Below are positions 1 to 6,450 of a DNA stretch of 8,762 nucleotides, one piece after another. Within the stretch, counting starts at the first letter, position 1; every line of letters begins with the position of its first letter. The notes under the pieces were generated by a model that did not search any database, was not told where the DNA came from, and saw nothing but the letters and a program-made list of their open reading frames with translations. The position numbers were made by a program, and so were the translations under genes. The stretch covers positions 1 through 8,762 of the forward strand of contig WLES01000020.1 of the NCBI GenBank assembly GCA_009704155.1. The letters are read 5' to 3'. This DNA comes from Actinomycetota bacterium (GTDB lineage Bacteria; Actinomycetota; Actinomycetes; Actinomycetales; Microbacteriaceae).

Positions 1-1122
1 ACGGCAGCGGCCGCAGACTCGACAGACACCGCCGAGGCACCAGCAGATGGCGCTCGCGGTCGTGGACGCGGTCGCGGACGTGGCCGTGGTGCAAAAGACA
101 CCGCTGCAGCGGAAGGCGACTCGACCGATGCGGCTGAATCCGCTGGCGACTCGACAGACTCAAACGACGATGCCCCTTCAGACGGCAGCCGTGGACGCCA
201 GCGAAACCGCAAGCGCGGAACTCGCCGTGACGATGACTTCGACAGCGTCTCCGATGACGACGTTCTCATTCCCGTCGCGGGAATCCTCGACATTCTCGAC
301 AACTACGCGTTCGTCCGTACCTCGGGCTACCTCGCAAGCCCAGCAGACATTTACGTTGCGCTCGGCCAGGTCAAGAAGTACAACCTTCGACGCGGTGACG
401 CGATCGTCGGTGCAATTCGCCAGCCACGCGACAACGACTTCCAGAACCGTCAGAAGTACAACGCCCTCGCGACGATTGATTTCGTCAACGGCGCAATCCC
501 AGACGAAGCCACAACTCGCGACGAGTTTTCCGACCTCACACCGATTCACGCAACCGAGGGCCTCGGACTCAAAGGTCGTTTCGATTCAGTCAAGAAGGGC
601 GATCGCATCCTCGTAGACGCCCCTGCCGGAAGCAACCGCACTGGTGTCATTCGCGACCTCGCAGCTGAGATCTCGGCGAGCGCATCTGACGCACACCTCA
701 TGGTCGTCGTGTCAGAGGGACAGCCGGAAGATGTCACCGCCCTCGGCCGCGGAGTTCGTGGCGAGGTGAGCGCGTCGTCCTACGACCGTCACTCGGATGA
801 GCACGTCACCGTCGCCGAACTCGCGATTGCCCGCGCAAAGCGTCTCGTCGAGAAGGGCCACCACGTTGTCGTTCTCATCGATTCGCTCACGCGTGTCGCA
901 AAGAACCAGCTCGCCGTCATTCAGGGTGCACGCCCGATTGGTGAAGGAAGCGTCGACTCAGCTGTTTTCGCAGCGACGAAGCGCCTCTTTGGAGCCGGTC
1001 GCGCACTCGAGGCTGGCGGGTCACTCACCGTCATCGCCACGGTGGACAACCGCACTGACGGTTTCCCCGGAGCAATTCGTGAAGAGTTGCTCGACATCGC
1101 CACTGGCGTCGTCACTCTCTAA
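1..1122 (+). CDS. rho: Rho-like transcription termination factor, 5'-partial, motor motifs degenerate and C-terminus truncated
   Basis: The window opens inside this gene in frame 1; 373 residues are visible before TAA at 1120-1122 and the true start lies upstream. Rho normally binds nascent RNA and uses a hexameric RecA-type ATPase to end transcription. Visible residues 19-30 are six RG dipeptides, followed by an acidic/basic low-complexity stretch, as in the long N-terminus of actinobacterial Rho. Residues 88-175 closely match the Rho RNA-binding domain ([18 protein letters not shown] at 94-111, [12 protein letters not shown] at 116-127, NRQKYNAL further on). The ATPase domain is recognisable (HLMVV at 232-236, [18 protein letters not shown], Walker B-like [10 protein letters not shown] at 289-298, [18 protein letters not shown]) but lacks key residues. 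Walker A PPKAGKT reads PAGSNRT (208-214), DERPEEV reads EGQPEDV (239-245), the Q-loop is altered, about 11 residues before the P-loop are missing, and the protein stops near the family's GTGNMEL segment. The Rho fold assignment is firm; loss of ATPase activity is inferred. A full-length Rho may exist elsewhere. Confidence 0.85.
   Translation, partial: TAAAADSTDTAEAPADGARGRGRGRGRGRGAKDTAAAEGDSTDAAESAGDSTDSNDDAPSDGSRGRQRNRKRGTRRDDDFDSVSDDDVLIPVAGILDILDNYAFVRTSGYLASPADIYVALGQVKKYNLRRGDAIVGAIRQPRDNDFQNRQKYNALATIDFVNGAIPDEATTRDEFSDLTPIHATEGLGLKGRFDSVKKGDRILVDAPAGSNRTGVIRDLAAEISASASDAHLMVVVSEGQPEDVTALGRGVRGEVSASSYDRHSDEHVTVAELAIARAKRLVEKGHHVVVLIDSLTRVAKNQLAVIQGARPIGEGSVDSAVFAATKRLFGAGRALEAGGSLTVIATVDNRTDGFPGAIREELLDIATGVVTL
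55..90 (+). repeat. RG-dipeptide repeat tract in the Rho-like N-terminus
   Basis: Twelve codons alternate Arg and Gly (six RG units) using mixed CGC/CGT and GGT/GGA/GGC codons, so the repeat is kept at protein level rather than as an exact DNA repeat. Arg/Gly-rich segments are typical of the inserted N-terminal region of actinobacterial Rho proteins and commonly bind RNA. A second basic patch ([15 protein letters not shown], about residues 61-75) follows after an Asp/Ser-rich linker. Confidence 0.8.
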
Positions 1123-1125
1123 GGG
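1121..1125 (+). promoter_or_regulatory. prfA ribosome binding site overlapping the rho stop codon
   Basis: AAGGG lies 5 nt before the prfA ATG at 1131, and its first two bases are the last two bases of the rho-like TAA stop. This ties the end of the rho-like gene to the start of prfA and favours translational coupling. Confidence 0.6.
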
Positions 1126-1130
1126 CAGTC

Positions 1131-2210
1131 ATGTTCCCGTCCATTGAGGGTCTCATCGCCGAACACGCCCAGTTGCAACTCGATCTCGCCGAGTCGTCGC
1201 TTCACACCGACCCCGCGCGCGCGAAGAAGTTGAATCGGCGTTACGCAGAACTCAATGCGATTGTGACGACTCACGAGCAACTGGTTGCGTCGAGCGACGA
1301 CCTCGCAGCAGCGAAAGAGCTAGCGGCCGACGACCCTGCATTCGCTGAGGAAATTCCGGCACTCGAAACATCGATAGCCGAACTTCAGGAGAAACTCCGA
1401 CGCCTGTTGATCCCTCGCGACCCAGACGACGGCCGCGATGTCATCATGGAAATCAAGGGCGGTGAAGGTGGCGAGGAATCGGCGCTCTTCGCAGCAGATC
1501 TTCTTCGCATGTACAGCCACTACGCAGATTCTCGCGGTTGGCGGGTCGAGGTCATCGACCGCACCGACAGCGATATGGGCGGCCTCAAGGACGTTCAAGT
1601 TGCTATCAAGTCCAACTCGACCGACCCCGCCAACGGAGCGTGGGCACGGCTCAAGTACGAGGGCGGCGTTCACCGCGTTCAGCGCGTGCCAGCGACCGAG
1701 ACCCAGGGACGAATTCACACCTCGACGACGGGTGTGCTCGTGTTCCCCGAAGTCGATGCCCCCGAAGAGGTCGAGATTCACCCCAACGATTTGCGAATCG
1801 ATGTGTTCCGATCGGGCGGACCGGGCGGACAGTCGGTCAACACGACAGACTCCGCTGTGCGAATCACGCACGTGCCTTCCGGAATCGTCGTGTCGTGCCA
1901 AAACGAGAAGAGCCAGATTCAGAACAAAGAATCGGCGATGCGCGTGCTTCGCGCGCGACTTCTCGCGAAGCAGCAGGAAGAACTCGATGCCATCGCGTCT
2001 GACGCTCGAAAGAGCCAGATTCGCGGGATGGACCGCTCTGAGCGAATTCGAACCTACAACTTCCCAGAGAACCGCATCGCCGATCACCGCACGGGTTTCA
2101 AGGCATACAACCTCGACCAGGTGATGAACGGCGCGCTCGACACCATGATCGATTCGTGCATTCAGGTCGATGAAGAAGCGAGGCTTGCCGCACTCGCGGA
2201 CAAGCCGTGA
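1131..2210 (+). CDS. prfA: Peptide chain release factor 1 (RF1)
   Basis: A class I release factor that recognises UAA and UAG stop codons in the ribosomal A site and triggers peptidyl-tRNA hydrolysis. It is 359 aa, the normal RF1 length. The N-terminal helical domain is followed by the acidic GGEGGEES segment. The codon-recognition tripeptide is P187-A188-T189 (in [14 protein letters not shown]), the RF1-type PxT motif rather than the SPF of RF2. The catalytic loop is [20 protein letters not shown], with G232-G233-Q234. The C-terminal part has the usual [14 protein letters not shown] and [16 protein letters not shown] stretches. The ATG at 1131 has a good Shine-Dalgarno sequence 5 nt upstream and gives the expected N-terminus. 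The gene overlaps prmC by 4 nt, so the factor and the enzyme that modifies it are made together. Nothing is missing or unusual. Confidence 0.98.
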   Translation: MFPSIEGLIAEHAQLQLDLAESSLHTDPARAKKLNRRYAELNAIVTTHEQLVASSDDLAAAKELAADDPAFAEEIPALETSIAELQEKLRRLLIPRDPDDGRDVIMEIKGGEGGEESALFAADLLRMYSHYADSRGWRVEVIDRTDSDMGGLKDVQVAIKSNSTDPANGAWARLKYEGGVHRVQRVPATETQGRIHTSTTGVLVFPEVDAPEEVEIHPNDLRIDVFRSGGPGGQSVNTTDSAVRITHVPSGIVVSCQNEKSQIQNKESAMRVLRARLLAKQQEELDAIASDARKSQIRGMDRSERIRTYNFPENRIADHRTGFKAYNLDQVMNGALDTMIDSCIQVDEEARLAALADKP

Positions 2211-3064
2211 ACTCAGTCGATCAGCTCGTCACCGACGCAGCTGACCGGTTTGCGCGAGCTGGGATAGTTTCTGCTCTAGCCGACGCTGAACTGCTCGTGG
2301 GATTTGTCACGGGGTGGACGCGCGGTGAAGTGTCGGCCAAGGCGTTTATGGGTGCTGAGCTTGACGACGCTGTGGTTGACCGTCTCGCAACTCTCGTTGC
2401 CCGCCGCGAATCGCGCGAACCGCTGCAACACATCACGGGTCAGGCACCGTTCCGCTACCTTGTGCTCAACGTCGGACCCGGTGTTCTTGTCCCACGCCCT
2501 GAAACCGAACTCGTCGCCGAATGGGCGATTGATGCGCTTCGGCAAGTGCCGAACCCGTCGCCGATCGCTGTCGACCTCGGAACAGGGACCGGCGCGCTGG
2601 CTCTCGCACTCGCGACGGAAGTCCCTTACTCGCGAGTCTTTGCGGTTGAGAGATTCGAACCAGCGCTCGAGTGGGCTCGGAAGAACATCGAGTCGTTGGG
2701 TGACGGCCGAGTGACACTCGTCGCGGGGGACGCCGAGTCGGCGCTTTCGGAACTCGACGGAACTGTCGATGTTGTCGTGACCAACCCGCCATACATTCCC
2801 GACGCCGAACGACCACAGGATCCAGAAGTTCTCGGGTTCGATCCGGAGACGGCACTGTTCGGCGGAGACGACGGATTGCGGGACATTCGTTCATTCGTCG
2901 GTGCGGCAGCGCGACTCTTGCGCTCGGGTGGAGTTCTCGTCCTCGAACACGGCGACGGGCAGGGCGAAGCCGTCAGAGCAATCGCCCTCGAACACGGATT
3001 CCGTTCCCCCGTCACTCACCTTGACCTTCTTCAGCGAGAACGGGCTCTCACGGCAACGCTCTAA
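2207..3064 (+). CDS. prmC: Peptide chain release factor N5-glutamine methyltransferase
   Basis: SAM-dependent enzyme (PrmC/HemK family) that methylates the glutamine of the GGQ motif in RF1 and RF2, improving termination. It is 285 aa, the usual length. An N-terminal helical substrate-binding domain (about residues 1-85) is followed by the conserved LVPRPETE segment (P96-R97-P98-E99-T100), the SAM-binding glycine motif DLGTGTG (123-129), and the catalytic NPPY motif at 193-196, which binds the glutamine side chain. The acidic GDAE stretch lies between them. The start is the GTG at 2207, embedded in the prfA stop as GTGA, a 4-nt overlap that implies reinitiation coupling with prfA. Pairing with prfA is conserved widely in bacteria. 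All catalytic motifs are intact. Confidence 0.97.
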   Translation: MNSVDQLVTDAADRFARAGIVSALADAELLVGFVTGWTRGEVSAKAFMGAELDDAVVDRLATLVARRESREPLQHITGQAPFRYLVLNVGPGVLVPRPETELVAEWAIDALRQVPNPSPIAVDLGTGTGALALALATEVPYSRVFAVERFEPALEWARKNIESLGDGRVTLVAGDAESALSELDGTVDVVVTNPPYIPDAERPQDPEVLGFDPETALFGGDDGLRDIRSFVGAAARLLRSGGVLVLEHGDGQGEAVRAIALEHGFRSPVTHLDLLQRERALTATL

Positions 3065-3075
3065 GCGGTGATGGC

Positions 3076-3081
3076 TAAACT
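3076..3081 (+). promoter_or_regulatory. Candidate -10 element for a leaderless tsaC transcript
   Basis: TAAACT fits the actinobacterial TANNNT -10 consensus. Transcription starting 7-8 nt downstream would begin at or one base before ATG 3089, giving a leaderless mRNA, a common form in actinobacteria. No TTGACA-like -35 is visible at the right distance, and six-base matches arise by chance, so this is tentative. Confidence 0.3.
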
Positions 3082-3088
3082 GTGCGAG

Positions 3089-3754
3089 ATGGGAACGACG
3101 TACTCGTGCCTCGACACGAAAGAAGCGCTGACCGGACTCCGCATGGCTCGCATGGCCATCGGCCGCGGTCAGCTCGTTGTCGTCCCTACTGACACTGTCT
3201 ACGGAATCGCGGCCGACGCCTTCAACCCCAAAGCGGTGCAGGCGTTGCTCGATGCAAAAGGCCGAGGGCGCCAATCGCCTCCGCCCGTTCTTATCGATGG
3301 CATTCCAACGCTGTCTGCTCTCGCTGAAACCGTGACAGACGAAATGACCGCTCTCGTTCGCGAGTTTTGGCCAGGCGGATTGACCATCGTGGTTCCAGCG
3401 CGAGCCACGCTCCAGTGGGACCTCGGCGACACGGGCGGAACCGTCGCGGTCCGCATGCCGGCGAATGACATCGCCAGAGAGCTCTTGAGCGAAACCGGTC
3501 CGCTCGCGGTCTCGAGCGCGAACCTCACCGGGCAGCCCGCCGCTCTCACCGCAGCCGAGGCGCTCGCGCAACTGGGTGACTCAGTCGAGGTCTACCTCGA
3601 CGGGGGGACAGCATCCGAGAGCCGAAGCGGTTCAACCATCGTCGACTGCACACCGACTCTTGAAGGCAAGCCTGTTCGAATCCTGCGCGACGGTGTCATT
3701 CCCCGCGAAGCGATTCGTGAGCTACTGGGGTCGATTGCCGAGGATGCCGAGTGA
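3089..3754 (+). CDS. tsaC: L-threonylcarbamoyladenylate synthase (TsaC/Sua5/YwlC family)
   Basis: Makes threonylcarbamoyl-AMP from threonine, bicarbonate and ATP, the first step of t6A37 modification of tRNAs that read ANN codons. From ATG 3089 the protein is 221 aa, a single YrdC domain without the C-terminal Sua5 extension. Seen motifs are PTDTVYG (33-39), the KGRGR loop with K57 (family KR loop), EFWPGGLTIVV, VAVRMPAN and SSAN (142-145) followed by LTGQPA. A longer version from GTG 3068 or ATG 3071 is possible. I prefer ATG 3089 because the N-terminus then lines up from the first Met with the remembered mycobacterial homologue (position Rv1301 in the same gene order), and because a -10-like TAAACT sits 7 nt before it while none of the starts has a clear Shine-Dalgarno sequence. 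The stop overlaps wecA by 4 nt. Function is confident; the start is moderate. Confidence 0.93.
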   Translation: MGTTYSCLDTKEALTGLRMARMAIGRGQLVVVPTDTVYGIAADAFNPKAVQALLDAKGRGRQSPPPVLIDGIPTLSALAETVTDEMTALVREFWPGGLTIVVPARATLQWDLGDTGGTVAVRMPANDIARELLSETGPLAVSSANLTGQPAALTAAEALAQLGDSVEVYLDGGTASESRSGSTIVDCTPTLEGKPVRILRDGVIPREAIRELLGSIAEDAE

Positions 3755-4875
3755 ATTACATTCTCGTCGGACTCATCTCAGCTCTCGTCAGTTTCGGTGC
3801 GTCCCTCGCAATGCTCAAACTCAGCAAGCGTTTTCGGATCTACCCAGGGATTCGTGAGCGAGATGTTCACACCACTCCGACACCGAGACTCGGTGGCGTC
3901 GCGATTGTCCTCGGGGTTGGTGCGGCTTTTGCTTTAGCATCAGCTCTTCCAGCATTTGATCGGGTGTTTGTCGACCCCATTCCCGTCCTCGGGATGTGCG
4001 TAGCGATTTCCCTCATGGCAGTTGTCGGAATTCTCGACGACCTCTATGACCTTGACTGGCTCATCAAACTCGGCGCCCAGATCCTTGCCGCCGGTGTCAT
4101 GGCGTGGTCGGGGATTCAGATTGTCAGTCTTCCGTTCGGCGGAATCATTTTGCTGTCGCCGACGATGTCTCTCGCCCTCACGGTGTTCGCGATCGTCCTC
4201 GTGATGAACGCCATCAACTTCATAGACGGCCTCGACGGGTTGGTCGCCGGTGTTTCGCTCATCGCGGGGACCGTGTTCTTCATCTACTCGTACATCCTCG
4301 CCATCGGGCCAGGCCACCAAAACTATTTCAACCTCGCAACACTCCTGACAGCGTCGCTCTGCGGAGCACTCATCGGATTCCTCCCCGTCAACTGGCACCC
4401 GGCCAAAATGTTCATGGGGGACTCGGGGGCGCTCGTCATCGGGCTCATCATGGCGGGCTCGACCATCTCAGTGACGGGTCAGATCGACCCAGCCACGGTC
4501 GACCCGAAACAGTTCTATCCGGCATTCATTCCGCTCGCGATCCCGCTCGCCGTGCTCCTCATTCCACTCGTTGACTTCGGGCTCGCGGTAACGCGTCGAC
4601 TCATCAATGGCAAGTCTCCGTTCATGGCCGACCGCAAACACCTCCACCACAGGCTCCTCGATATGGGACACACGCACTTCCAGGCAGTGCTCATTCTTTA
4701 CGCGTGGACCGCGGTGGCAGCGGTCGGAACACTGATGTTCATGTTCGTGCGGATCCGCGTCGCCATCGCGATTCTGGTCATCGGCTTTATCGTGACGGCA
4801 ATTCTGACGGTCGCACCGCTCGGCAGAAAAAAGCCAATAAACCTGTTCGGTGATTCAGTGGAGGAAAAGAAATGA
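3751..4875 (+). CDS. wecA: Undecaprenyl/decaprenyl-phosphate GlcNAc-1-phosphate transferase (WecA/Rfe, MraY superfamily)
   Basis: An integral membrane enzyme that transfers GlcNAc-1-phosphate from UDP-GlcNAc to a polyprenyl phosphate on the cytoplasmic face, starting a lipid-linked wall or surface glycan. In mycobacteria the homologue at this locus starts the arabinogalactan linker; here the end product is unknown. The 374 aa protein has about ten or eleven hydrophobic segments. Family motifs are present: RDVHTTPTPRLGG near residue 40, Mg-binding D96-D97 (GILDDLYDLDW), NFIDGLDG (156-163), FMGDSGAL with D224, and the HLHHRLLDMGH loop (H297, H299, H300), which distinguishes the WecA/TagO group from MraY. 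The short charged C-terminus ends in EEKK. It begins at GTG 3751 inside the tsaC stop (GTGA) and overlaps the next gene by ATGA, so both junctions look translationally coupled. WecA is favoured over TagO or WbpL types from context. Confidence 0.93.
   Translation: MNYILVGLISALVSFGASLAMLKLSKRFRIYPGIRERDVHTTPTPRLGGVAIVLGVGAAFALASALPAFDRVFVDPIPVLGMCVAISLMAVVGILDDLYDLDWLIKLGAQILAAGVMAWSGIQIVSLPFGGIILLSPTMSLALTVFAIVLVMNAINFIDGLDGLVAGVSLIAGTVFFIYSYILAIGPGHQNYFNLATLLTASLCGALIGFLPVNWHPAKMFMGDSGALVIGLIMAGSTISVTGQIDPATVDPKQFYPAFIPLAIPLAVLLIPLVDFGLAVTRRLINGKSPFMADRKHLHHRLLDMGHTHFQAVLILYAWTAVAAVGTLMFMFVRIRVAIAILVIGFIVTAILTVAPLGRKKPINLFGDSVEEKK
4860..4864 (+). promoter_or_regulatory. Strong Shine-Dalgarno for the AtpI-like gene
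   Basis: GGAGG lies 7 nt upstream of ATG 4872, within the last codons of wecA. It is among the best ribosome binding sites in the window and supports this start for the overlapping downstream gene. Confidence 0.75.
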
Positions 4876-5309
4876 CCACAACAGTGAACCTCGCAGCCAA
4901 GGCGATTCGAACCTCTGTCGTTTTCGGAGCTATCGCCACCGCGGGGATCGCCGTTGTTGGCGGGCTCGTCGGGTTTGTGCTCGAAGGGTGGGTCGGTGTC
5001 CTCAGCGCACTCCTCGGCTCAACCGTCGCGTTCCTCTTCATGGGCGTCACCGCCCTGTCCATTACCCTCGGGCTCAAATTCTCCGGCGGCTCGCTCATCT
5101 CTGGCGTGTTCTTCGGGACAGTGCTCGGTGCGTGGCTCCTCAAGTTTGTTCTGTTCCTCGGCGCCGTTTTCATCATCAGGAACGTCGCGGACATCAATCC
5201 GGCCATCGCATTTATCTGCGTGATTTTCGCCGTCATCGCAGCCCTGATTTCGGACGTCGTCGCCGTTTCTCGAGCGAGAATCCCTGTGGTCGACATGGTA
5301 GGGTCTTAG
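4872..5309 (+). CDS. AtpI-like four-helix membrane protein (ATP synthase protein I position)
   Basis: A 145 aa protein with four predicted membrane helices at about residues 17-36, 42-64, 77-101 and 111-131, a short positively tinged N-terminus and a short C-terminal tail (RARIPVVDMVGS). It has no catalytic motif. The position between wecA and atpB is that of the small atpI/uncI-type gene found in actinobacteria (Rv1303 in Mycobacterium tuberculosis) and many other bacteria. AtpI proteins are reported to help assemble the c-ring or supply ions, though they are often dispensable and poorly conserved in sequence. The assignment here rests on topology, length and location, not on a sequence motif. 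The ATG at 4872 overlaps the wecA stop as ATGA and has a strong GGAGG. A candidate promoter for the ATP synthase genes overlaps the last codons. It could also be an unrelated small membrane protein. Confidence 0.72.
   Translation: MTTTVNLAAKAIRTSVVFGAIATAGIAVVGGLVGFVLEGWVGVLSALLGSTVAFLFMGVTALSITLGLKFSGGSLISGVFFGTVLGAWLLKFVLFLGAVFIIRNVADINPAIAFICVIFAVIAALISDVVAVSRARIPVVDMVGS
5299..5304 (+). promoter_or_regulatory. Candidate -10 element upstream of atpB
   Basis: TAGGGT, within the last codons of the AtpI-like gene, fits TANNNT and would place transcription start near 5311, giving a roughly 50-nt leader to atpB. No convincing -35 hexamer is seen 16-18 nt upstream. It would let the ATP synthase genes be expressed independently of the translation-factor block. 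Tentative. Confidence 0.25.
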
Positions 5310-5314
5310 GAGCG

Positions 5315-5365
5315 ATGGCAACTTTCCATCTCTTCCCCGCGCCTGATTCAAGGAGACTGCGTTGA
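5315..5365 (+). CDS. Possible 16-residue leader peptide overlapping the atpB start
   Basis: In the 52-nt gap before atpB an ATG at 5315 opens a 16-codon frame, MATFHLFPAPDSRRLR, whose TGA stop (5363-5365) overlaps the atpB TTG start (5362-5364) as TTGA. AGGAG at 5308-5312 precedes it but only 2 nt away, which is closer than usual for efficient initiation. If translated, it would couple ribosome arrival to the weak TTG start, and its last codons include three arginines. The peptide resembles nothing I recognise, the same frame is open further upstream, and such a short frame may be chance. Low confidence. Confidence 0.22.
   Translation: MATFHLFPAPDSRRLR
5351..5355 (+). promoter_or_regulatory. 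atpB Shine-Dalgarno that fixes a TTG start
   Basis: AGGAG sits 6 nt before TTG 5362. The next in-frame ATG, at 5470, would remove 36 residues, including the N-terminal segment before the first membrane helix, and has no comparable site. This argues for TTG as the true start. Confidence 0.7.
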
Positions 5366-6165
5366 ACGGACTGACCGGCCTCGTTCTTGCCGAAGCCGTT
5401 GAATTTCACGCTCCGTCCATCTCAGAATTTTTCCCCGACATTGTGTTGTTCGAGGGCACCCCGTTTGCCATGAACCGCATCATGATCATCCGCATGATCA
5501 TGGTCACGCTCCTCGTCGTTCTCTTCTGGTTGGGCACGAGAAAAATGTCACTCGTCCCCGGTCGATTCCAAGGCGTCATCGAAATGGGCCTCGACCTCGT
5601 TCGCGTCAACATCGCCGAAGACCTGCTCGGTAAGAAAGACGGCCGACGCTTCCTCCCGATTCTCACGACAATCTTCTTCCTCGTGCTGTTCCTGAACATC
5701 ACGGGAATTGTGCCTGGGTTCAACATCGCTGGGTCTTCCGTTATCGGAATTCCACTCGTTCTCGCGGTGACGTCGTACCTGACCTTTATCTACGCCGGAC
5801 TCCGCAAACACCCCGGAGCGTTCCTCCGCAACGCACTTTTCCCGCCCGGAGTGCCCTGGTACTTCTATATTGTCGTCACGCCCATCGAGCTCGTCTCGAC
5901 GTTCATTTTGCGTCCCGTCACGCTAACGCTTCGACTTCTCATGAACATGATCGTCGGCCACTTGCTGCTCGTCCTCCTGTTCTCGGCTACGCATTTCTTT
6001 TTCCTCGGTTTCGGCAACGCGTTCGGCTATGTTTTTGGTACGGGAACACTCGTGTTCGGTATCGCGTTCTCGTTGTTCGAAATCCTTGTCGCTGTACTTC
6101 AGGCATACGTCTTCACCCTTTTGACCGCCGTCTACCTTCAGCTCGCGCTGGCGGAAGAGCACTAA
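5362..6165 (+). CDS. atpB: F1Fo ATP synthase subunit a
   Basis: The membrane stator subunit that forms the two proton half-channels against the c-ring. It is 267 aa, as usual for actinobacteria. The N-terminal extracytoplasmic segment (VEFHAPSISEFFPDIVLFEG) precedes the first helix at about residue 38. Further hydrophobic helices follow, with the NITGIVPG loop after helix 2. The essential arginine is R191, in the segment LRPVTLTLRLLMNMIVGHLL, with N195 and H200 in the same helix; it corresponds to E. coli Arg210. The C-terminal helix carries the usual EILVAVLQAYVFTLLTAVYL pattern. Many bacteria have RLFGNM or RLFANM here, while this protein has RLLMNM. The start is TTG 5362, chosen by AGGAG at 5351-5355. 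The gene lies 52 nt after the AtpI-like gene and 42 nt before atpE. Confidence 0.97.
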   Translation: MNGLTGLVLAEAVEFHAPSISEFFPDIVLFEGTPFAMNRIMIIRMIMVTLLVVLFWLGTRKMSLVPGRFQGVIEMGLDLVRVNIAEDLLGKKDGRRFLPILTTIFFLVLFLNITGIVPGFNIAGSSVIGIPLVLAVTSYLTFIYAGLRKHPGAFLRNALFPPGVPWYFYIVVTPIELVSTFILRPVTLTLRLLMNMIVGHLLLVLLFSATHFFFLGFGNAFGYVFGTGTLVFGIAFSLFEILVAVLQAYVFTLLTAVYLQLALAEEH

Positions 6166-6429
<264 letters not shown>

Positions 6430-6450
6430 CCAACTTTCTAAGGACTCGAC

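Noticed and set aside
47..616. 189-codon plus-strand frame starting at ATG 47
   Set aside because: It is out of frame with the Rho-like coding sequence, whose RNA-binding domain is clear in frame 1; the product is low-complexity Ser/Thr/Arg.
540..1122. Frameshift or sequencing error as the cause of the odd Rho motor domain
   Set aside because: Recognisable Rho segments occur before, between and after the altered motifs in one frame ([38 protein letters not shown]), and the other frames contain no Rho-like P-loop or tail. Substitutions and a clean deletion explain it better.
1320..2087. Long antisense frame opposite prfA (255 codons)
   Set aside because: It is a shadow of a certain gene in GC-rich DNA; its residues look like no known family and prfA covers it completely.
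3068..3088. GTG 3068 or ATG 3071 as the tsaC start
   Set aside because: They add seven or six residues without family similarity and have no better ribosome binding site; ATG 3089 gives the usual N-terminus. They cannot be fully excluded.
2891..3571. Antisense frame across the prmC-tsaC junction (226 codons)
   Set aside because: It overlaps two well-supported genes, has composition typical of reverse-strand shadows, and shows no recognisable motif.
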